Origin: an uncultured Bacilli bacterium
GTDB taxonomy: Bacteria; Bacillota_I; Bacilli_A; RF39; UBA660
Assembly (NCBI GenBank): GCA_947624075.1
Contig: CANQIM010000024.1
Coordinates: 1 to 11,378 of the forward strand
Length of the DNA stretch: 11,378 bases
Direction of reading: 5' to 3'
The notes below the pieces were generated by a model, which made no database searches, was not told where the DNA came from, and saw only the letters and a list, made by a program, of their open reading frames with translations. Shown here one piece after another: positions 6,724 to 11,378 of this stretch (the stretch's first letter is position 1; the number at the start of each line of letters is the position of its first letter). The position numbers and the translations under genes were made by a program.

Positions 6724-7402
6724 ACGTTCCTTTCTGTTTAAAGTTTACCAAGCGACCATCTTTTAAAGTAACAACTTGCTTTTTCATTTTATTAACTATT
6801 TCCTTATCATGAGTTGCCATTATGATAGTAGTTCCTCTTGATTTATTAATATCATTCAAGACTTTCATAATTTCCATACTTTTTTCTGGGTCCAAGTTTC
6901 CTGTTGGCTCATCACAAAGAAGCAATTTAGGATCATTTACTATTGCTCTTGCTATCGCAACACGCTGTTGCTCCCCACCTGATAATTGATCTGGGTAATT
7001 ATGAACCTTATTTTTTAAGTCAACATCTTCCAAAGCTTTTAAAACTTTAACACGAATTTCATCTTTTTTTGCTCCTATTACCTCTAAAGCAAAAGCTACA
7101 TTCTCATAAACAGTTAACTTTGGTAATAATCTATAATCTTGAAAAACTATTCCTAATTTTCGGCGTAGTTTGTAAACTTTTTTATTCTTTAATTTGGCAA
7201 CATCTAATCCACCTACTATTATTTGCCCTTTCGTTGGCTTTTCTTCACGATAAAGCATTTTTATTAAAGTACTTTTACCACTACCAGAACCACCTATAAC
7301 AAAAACAAAGGAACCTTTTTCAATAGCTAGGTTTAAGTCATATATAGCTGTTACACCATTTTTGTATTTTTTTTCTACATTTCTGACTCTAATTAAATCC
7401 AA
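6704..7402 (-). CDS. ftsE: Cell division ATP-binding protein FtsE
   Basis: The cytoplasmic ATPase of the FtsEX complex. Counting from the TTG start at 7402 (MDLIRVRNVEKKY), the 232-residue protein has Walker A GGSGSGKST (37-45), Q-loop Gln88, ABC signature LSGGEQQ (140-146), Walker B LLLCDEP (160-166) and switch His198 (ATHD). All catalytic positions are intact. The short C-terminus ends in the acidic DDEDV. Two in-frame GTG codons at 7414 and 7411 would extend it by up to four residues, but they fall inside the ribosome site AAAGGTGG (7418-7411). The TTG at 7402 has ideal eight-base spacing and gives the normal family N-terminus. It is the first gene of the ftsE-ftsX-M23 operon, with an extended -10 promoter at 7428-7436. 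Confidence 0.93.
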   Translation of the reverse strand: MDLIRVRNVEKKYKNGVTAIYDLNLAIEKGSFVFVIGGSGSGKSTLIKMLYREEKPTKGQIIVGGLDVAKLKNKKVYKLRRKLGIVFQDYRLLPKLTVYENVAFALEVIGAKKDEIRVKVLKALEDVDLKNKVHNYPDQLSGGEQQRVAIARAIVNDPKLLLCDEPTGNLDPEKSMEIMKVLNDINKSRGTTIIMATHDKEIVNKMKKQVVTLKDGRLVNFKQKGTYDDEDV

Positions 7403-7410
7403 ATATTTCA

Positions 7411-7418
7411 CCACCTTT
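7411..7418 (-). promoter_or_regulatory. Ribosome binding site of ftsE, fixing a TTG start
   Basis: AAAGGTGG (7418-7411) lies eight bases before TTG 7402. It overlaps both upstream in-frame GTG codons, which excludes them as efficient starts. Confidence 0.65.
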
Positions 7419-7427
7419 AGTTAAATA

Positions 7428-7436
7428 ATTATATCA
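7428..7436 (-). promoter_or_regulatory. Extended -10 promoter of the ftsE-ftsX-M23 operon
   Basis: On the minus strand TGATATAAT (7436-7428) gives TG-n followed by a perfect TATAAT. The -35 position (about 7456-7451) is only T residues, so the promoter would rely on the extended -10. Predicted start is near 7421, directly ahead of the ribosome site. Confidence 0.5.
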
Positions 7437-7530
7437 TATTTTTTACTATAAAAAAAGAAAATATATTGGTAATATTCTCCTTTTACATTATTTTGCAGTG
7501 ATTTTTAAAACCTTTTTTGGAAATTAAAAT

Positions 7531-7616
7531 TTGGAGTGTTTTTTTAGCACTTAATATTTTTTGAAATTTTTTTATATATTTTAACAATGTAAGCTTTATA
7601 CCTAAGTGCTTTCCAA
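7531..7616. repeat. Nested inverted repeat between yitT and ftsE
   Basis: AGCACTTA (7546-7553) has a perfect inverted copy TAAGTGCT (7603-7610). Outside it TTGGA (7531-7535) has the inverted copy TCCAA (7612-7616). The 49-base centre is AT-rich. Neither strand has a T-run right after the closing arm, so it is not an ordinary terminator. It may be an RNA structure or the ends of a small decayed element. Confidence 0.3.
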
Positions 7617-7637
7617 TGGTTTCAACTATAAGAAAGA

Positions 7638-8495
7638 CTACTTTGCACCTTTTACTTCATAAGCATCTGTCACAACAAAGAAAGCATTCTTGTCTAAAAG
7701 TTTGATGCCTTCAGTTACTCGAAAATATTCTTTAGAAGGAATAACAGTTAAGATTACTTGTCTTTTTTTCTGTAAATAACCACCTTTAACATCAAAAGTT
7801 GTGGCACTATGTTTTAAAGTATTCGCTAAATAATTTCTGATGGCGTCTTCATTAGAAGTTATAATATAAAATGCTTTATTATTAGATATTCCTAATAAAA
7901 CTTTGTCTAGTACTAGACTGTTTATATATAGGAATATTATGGCATACATAGCGTTAGTTATTCCAAAGAAGACAGAGCCTAATAAAACAATAGAAATATT
8001 TATAACAAAGCTCGATTTAGCAATAGGAATTTTCAATTTTTCATATAAAACTTGACTTACTACAGGAAAGCCACCATTACTATAACCAGTCTTGTACATA
8101 AGGCCATTAGCAATACCAGTTAATACACCTGCAAAAATGACTATTAAAAATATTTCTTTTTGTTCAAAAGCAATTATATTGTTTAGTGGAGAAGTGATTT
8201 GAACAAATAAAGGGTAAATAATGCTAGCAACAATAGTACCAGCTGTTCTTTGAAAGCCTAAATACATTAGACTAAAAAGGCCACAAGCTAAAGAAATTAA
8301 AAAAAGCATGATTGCAGGATTTATATGGTAAACATATTTAGTTATAGTAGCGATACCATTGGCTCCACCTGTTACTAGATTCATAGGTAATAAAAAAATA
8401 TTAAAAATTATCGCATTTAAAAGTAAAGAAAACAGCAAAAGTAAAAAGCGCGATATATTTTTGCTATGAGGAAAATGTTTTGTAAAGTTATTCAT
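7638..8495 (-). CDS. YitT family membrane protein (DUF161 + DUF2179), second copy
   Basis: A 285-residue member of the YitT family. About five or six membrane helices fill residues 15-205, with family features LLPMNLVTGGANGIA (first loop) and KTGYSNGGFPVVSQ. A cytosolic DUF2179 domain follows at about 215-280 (GGYLQKKRQVILTVIP, then FFVVTDAYEVKG). The family's transported substrate is not established. ATG 8495 has GGAGG (8506-8502) six bases upstream and overlaps the stop of the preceding paralogue by one base (TAATG), so the two are coupled. It is the last gene of the prfB-yitT-yitT set. No clear terminator was found after it. Confidence 0.9.
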   Translation of the reverse strand: MNNFTKHFPHSKNISRFLLLLFSLLLNAIIFNIFLLPMNLVTGGANGIATITKYVYHINPAIMLFLISLACGLFSLMYLGFQRTAGTIVASIIYPLFVQITSPLNNIIAFEQKEIFLIVIFAGVLTGIANGLMYKTGYSNGGFPVVSQVLYEKLKIPIAKSSFVINISIVLLGSVFFGITNAMYAIIFLYINSLVLDKVLLGISNNKAFYIITSNEDAIRNYLANTLKHSATTFDVKGGYLQKKRQVILTVIPSKEYFRVTEGIKLLDKNAFFVVTDAYEVKGAK

Positions 8496-9376
8496 TATTC
8501 ACCTCCAAATACTTCGTAAGCATCGGTAACGACGAAAAAGGCTTCTTTATCTATTTGATGTATGCCTTCTTTTAAACGGAAATAATCTCTTGTTGGTAAA
8601 ACACACATTAAGACAGTTTGCTTTTCTTTTAAATAACCACCTTTAGCATTGAAAACAGTTACACCATGATTAAGATACTTCAAAATATATTCTTTTATTT
8701 CTGCTTCATGATCGGTAATGATATAAAAGGCTTTACTATCTGAAATGCCAAGTAAAACTCTATCGGACATGAGACTTATAATATAAAGAATAATTATAGA
8801 ATACATACATTTTACGGGTCCAAAAAAGAAAGCGGATGAGAAGACAATTAAGCCATCACTCATAAGCATGCTAGTACCGATACTAATTTTTAAATATTTG
8901 GAAAGAATTTGGTTAATTATGTCAGTTCCTCCTGTTGTAAAACCAGCTTTAAAAACAAGTCCTGCTCCAAAGCCATAAACGACACCGCCAAAAATTGTCG
9001 CTAAAAGAATATCATTGGTATTAAAATTAAGCCAAACATTAATATTTTGGGTTAACTGCACAAATAAAGGGAAAAGGAGCGAACCTAAAATGGAAGCTTT
9101 GGTTTTTTCTACTCCTAGTAAAAAATAACTTAAAATTAGTAAGATAATTCCACAAATTAAAATAGTTAAAGAATTAGGTATACTCAAAGTTTCATTTAAA
9201 ATAATAGCTACTCCACCAATACCGCCAGGTACTAAATCATTAGGAGCAACAAACAAATTATAAGCAACAGCAATTAAAAAAGCACCTAAGCAAAAGTCAA
9301 TATATCTTTTGAAAAGTGTTTTTTTGTTTATTTTAGCAAGTAATTTTTTACTGTTTATGTTTTGAAATAAATTCAT
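8495..9376 (-). CDS. YitT family membrane protein (DUF161 + DUF2179), first copy
   Basis: A 293-residue YitT-family protein, clearly paralogous to the next gene. Hydrophobic helices span about residues 27-215 and include FVAPNDLVPGGIGGVA and KAGFTTGGTDIINQ, the glycine-rich elements typical of the family. The C-terminal DUF2179 domain (about 222-290) reads GGYLKEKQTVLMCVLP and ends in FFVVTDAYEVFGGE, nearly the same as in its neighbour. ATG 9376 is one base past the prfB stop, and its ribosome site AAAGGGG (9390-9384) lies inside the end of prfB, so translation is probably coupled. A tandem pair may work as a heterodimer, or the copies may differ in substrate; that is inference. Confidence 0.9.
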   Translation of the reverse strand: MNLFQNINSKKLLAKINKKTLFKRYIDFCLGAFLIAVAYNLFVAPNDLVPGGIGGVAIILNETLSIPNSLTILICGIILLILSYFLLGVEKTKASILGSLLFPLFVQLTQNINVWLNFNTNDILLATIFGGVVYGFGAGLVFKAGFTTGGTDIINQILSKYLKISIGTSMLMSDGLIVFSSAFFFGPVKCMYSIIILYIISLMSDRVLLGISDSKAFYIITDHEAEIKEYILKYLNHGVTVFNAKGGYLKEKQTVLMCVLPTRDYFRLKEGIHQIDKEAFFVVTDAYEVFGGE

Positions 9377-9377
9377 A

Positions 9378-10476
9378 TTACAACCCCTTTTTTAAATTAC
9401 TTTCAATAAAAAGATCTATATCGCCATCAAGAACTTTTGAAACATTACTTGTTTCTACATTAGTACGATGATCTTTGACCATAGAATAAGGATGCATTAC
9501 ATAACTTCTTATTTGCGAACCAAATTCAATATTCATTTGATTTCCTTTTATTTGATTTAATTCTTGTTCTTGCTCTTCTAATTTTTTAAGAAGTAACTTG
9601 TTTTTTAGGACTTTTAGAGCTTGTTCTTTATTTTGAATTTGACTTCGTTCATTTTGACAAGTGACGACTATTTTAGTAGGTAAATGCGTGATGCGAACAG
9701 CTGAATCAGTGGTATTTACGCCTTGTCCACCAGCTCCTGTAGAACGATAAACATCAACTTTTAAATCTTTGTCATCAATTTCGATAGAATTATCTTGTTC
9801 TATTTCAGGTGTTACTTCCACAGAAGCAAAGGAAGTATGGCGACGATTATTAGAATCAAATGGAGATAGTCTAACTAGGCGATGAACACCCTTTTCGTTT
9901 TTCAAATAGCCATAAGCATTGGTTCCTTTTACTAAAAAAGATACACTTTTAATGCCTGCTTCTTCACCTTCTTGGTAAGATAGTATTTCCATTTTAAACT
10001 TTTTCTTTTCAATATATCTCGTATACATACGATAAAGCATTAAAGCCCAGTCACATGCTTCTGTTCCTCCAGCACCAGAATGAATATCAATAATACAATT
10101 ATTTTTATCATAAGGACCATTTAAAAGAAGTAATAAATTTAAATCAGTAACTTTCTTTTCAATAACCTTGCATTCTTCTTCTAAATTTTTATTTAAGCTG
10201 TCATCAGGTTCTATTTCTAAAAGAGAAAGCAGCTCTAAATTGTTTTCAATTTGCTGTTTTAAACTTTCAATAGAATTAATTAAATCTTTTAAATCTGTTA
10301 TTTGCTTTAAAACTTTTTCACTTTCCTCACGATTAAGCCAAAAATTTGGATTCTTAGTCGTTTCAGTTAATTGTTGCAGTTGCAATTTTTTATTTGGAAT
10401 GTCAAAGTGACCTCCAAAGATTTTCTATTATAGTTAAATTTTCAGTAAGTATATTTTTAATTTCTTTATTGTCCAT
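9378..10476 (-). CDS. prfB: Peptide chain release factor 2 with programmed +1 frameshift
   Basis: RF2 ends translation at UAA and UGA. The gene starts at ATG 10476 (MDNKEIKN), with AAGGA (10490-10486) nine bases upstream. It runs 24 codons to CTT and meets an in-frame TGA (10404-10402). A +1 shift that skips T10404 continues DIPNKK and the remaining 335 codons to TAA at 9380-9378, giving 365 residues, the same as E. coli RF2. In the full product SPF (204-206), which recognises the stop codon, and GGQ (249-251), which triggers peptide release, fall within one residue of the E. coli positions. Also seen are GAGGTEACDWA and the helical N-terminal domain. SPF rather than PxT identifies RF2, not RF1. 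It heads the set with two yitT genes. Translation without the frameshift gives only a 24-residue peptide. Confidence 0.96.
10401..10416 (-). promoter_or_regulatory. prfB autoregulatory +1 frameshift site
   Basis: On the minus strand the site reads TGGAGG, then TCA, then CTTTGAC. The internal Shine-Dalgarno GGAGG (10415-10411) is three bases before the slippery CTT (10407-10405), and TGA follows at 10404-10402. This is the arrangement known from E. coli prfB, with a small change in the internal Shine-Dalgarno. Low RF2 makes the ribosome pause at UGA and slip +1, restoring RF2 synthesis. Confidence 0.95.
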
Positions 10477-10609
10477 TTACATCATTCCTTATAATTATTT
10501 TTTGCTTTTTCATTTCATTTATACAACTATTACTTATAGAATAACATATTTTTGATAATTTAGTAATTTATGTATGCATATTTTTTTATGATTTACATAT
10601 ATTATTATT

Positions 10610-10679
10610 GAGGAAGGTTCACTACTTAATGTGAAGATCCTCTGTATATAGATTTAGAGCCCACGCGGCTCTTTTTTTT
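10610..10679 (+). ncRNA. Candidate small RNA: hairpin plus Rho-independent terminator
   Basis: A compact plus-strand cassette lies between two minus-strand genes. The first hairpin pairs GAGGA (10610-10614) with TCCTC (10638-10642) and TTCAC (10618-10622) with GTGAA (10631-10635), with a 3/2 internal loop and an eight-base end loop. A 13-base linker leads to the terminator at 10656-10679. TATTAT (10600-10605) is correctly placed to start RNA at the hairpin foot, but no good -35 was found. The product would be about 70 bases. I match it to no known RNA family. It might be antisense to the prfB leader or to a NUDIX read-through transcript. Confidence 0.4.
10656..10679 (+). terminator. Strong plus-strand Rho-independent terminator
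   Basis: AGAGCC (10656-10661) pairs perfectly with GGCTCT (10667-10672) around CACGC, followed by eight T residues (10672-10679). No T-run lies on the other side, so it works only for plus-strand RNA. No plus-strand protein gene precedes it for thousands of bases, which is why a small RNA is proposed. Confidence 0.8.
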
Positions 10680-10757
10680 CTTAGGAAAATTGGTGTCGCA
10701 AGACAAAAATTTGAGTTTTACGCACATGTGTTTTTAGAAAACTTTATACTTTTTAGA

Positions 10758-11354
10758 TTATAAATAGATTTTTTTATCTTTATAAATCTTTATTAAATCA
10801 AGATCATTTTGATTAGAAGGTAATTTGTCTAAAGGAAAAAACTGCAGTTTTTTGGATTCATGGTCGCACTTTAATTCATATGTATAATTTTTTACATAAA
10901 ATAAAGCTGTGTTATTAATGACAGTGTCACCATTTGGATAAGTATTTAATCTACTTAGACCTGAAACAATATCAATTAATTGTAAATCATCTTGTGAAAC
11001 ATTAAGATTTGTTTCTTCTTTGATTTCTCTGATAATTGTCTCTTGAAAAGTTTCTCCTAACTCTTGACAGCCACCAGGAAGTCCCCACTTATCTCTATCA
11101 GCACGGCATTGAAGAAGAATTTCACCCTTATCATTTTCTATGATAACAGCCGAACCATCTTGTATTAATACAAAGTCATGGCGAAGTTCTCCCATACACA
11201 TTCTAGCAAAAACTGGGTAACCTATTATAGAACTCAACTCGATTTTTTCTTTAAAAGAAAGAGTTTTAACAATTTCAGCAAGTTTGTCATATGATAAATT
11301 TTGCCTTGCAGATGGATTCAAATTTTTAATTTCATTTAAGATTTCCTTTGACAT
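10758..11354 (-). CDS. NUDIX hydrolase with N-terminal extension
   Basis: NUDIX enzymes cut nucleoside diphosphates linked to another group. The 198-residue protein has the Nudix box at residues 95-117: Gly95, Glu101, Arg109-Glu110, Glu113-Glu114 and Leu117. The usual Gly before the last hydrophobic residue is replaced by Asn116. The metal-binding glutamates are all present, so activity is likely. WGLPGG (90-95) and FVLIQDGSAVIIENDKGEILLQ (61-82) are typical of small NDP-sugar or ADP-ribose type members. The first 45 or so residues are a charged helical extension before the usual start. ATG 11354 has no strong ribosome site, and an in-frame TGA at 11372-11370 rules out a longer form. The promoter is probably near or beyond the right edge. 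Substrate unknown. Confidence 0.85.
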   Translation of the reverse strand: MSKEILNEIKNLNPSARQNLSYDKLAEIVKTLSFKEKIELSSIIGYPVFARMCMGELRHDFVLIQDGSAVIIENDKGEILLQCRADRDKWGLPGGCQELGETFQETIIREIKEETNLNVSQDDLQLIDIVSGLSRLNTYPNGDTVINNTALFYVKNYTYELKCDHESKKLQFFPLDKLPSNQNDLDLIKIYKDKKIYL

Positions 11355-11378
11355 AAATGACTCGTATAATCATGATTA

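Noticed and set aside
7403..7414. GTG starts for ftsE at 7414 and 7411
   Set aside because: Both lie inside the ribosome binding sequence. TTG 7402 has correct spacing and matches the family start.
10168..10410. Plus-strand open frame of 80 codons opposite prfB
   Set aside because: It lies wholly inside prfB coding sequence and has low-complexity Ser/Lys/Phe content; a shadow frame.
10694..10705. TGTC-GCAA-GACA mini hairpin with a GNRA-like loop
   Set aside because: Only four base pairs with no T-run; too weak to call as a terminator or RNA element.
10721..10731. Palindrome CACATGTG
   Set aside because: Eight bases, single copy, not tied to a promoter; expected by chance.
1..11378. CRISPR arrays, tRNA or rRNA genes, insertion sequences, prophage genes
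   Set aside because: No regularly spaced repeats, cloverleaf patterns, transposase motifs or phage proteins were seen.

Overview
The window looks like chromosome from an AT-rich, walled Gram-positive of the Bacillota (low-GC Firmicutes). A gut-type Bacilli, Erysipelotrichia or RF39-like lineage is my best guess, inferred from composition and gene content only. Evidence for a cell wall is an LCP-family glycopolymer ligase, an FtsE-FtsX-M23 hydrolase module and exported proteins with Gram-positive style signal or anchor segments. UGA is a normal stop here: ftsX ends in TGA and prfB carries the classical UGA frameshift site. The organism therefore uses code 11 and not the Mycoplasma code.

Left region (1-1600): the window opens inside a minus-strand gene for a membrane-anchored surface protein, whose C-terminus lies off the left edge. 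It is preceded by a near-consensus promoter whose spacer contains nine consecutive G residues, the layout expected of a slipped-strand phase-variable promoter. About 470 bases of non-coding DNA follow, including a second minus-strand promoter directly in front of a six-codon mini-ORF. Then comes a minus-strand DUF975 membrane protein with its own promoter and terminator. Middle left (1600-4650): two plus-strand envelope genes, each with its own promoter, encode a GT-C type membrane glycosyltransferase and a CpsA/Wzg-like LCP protein. They end at a bidirectional terminator.

Middle right (4649-7436): a minus-strand operon ftsE-ftsX-M23 with overlapping genes encodes an ABC-type regulator of septal or lateral wall hydrolysis together with its likely hydrolase. 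Right (7638-10476): a minus-strand operon starts with prfB (release factor 2, with programmed +1 frameshift) and continues into two tandem YitT-family membrane proteins. Upstream of prfB lies a non-coding gap with a plus-strand hairpin-plus-terminator cassette that may be a small RNA. The window ends with a minus-strand NUDIX hydrolase.

Most genes are housekeeping or envelope functions. The most interesting signals are the poly-G promoter of the surface protein, the possible small RNA near 10610-10679 and the promoter/mini-ORF unit near 750-821. No CRISPR array, tRNA, rRNA, insertion sequence or phage gene was seen.
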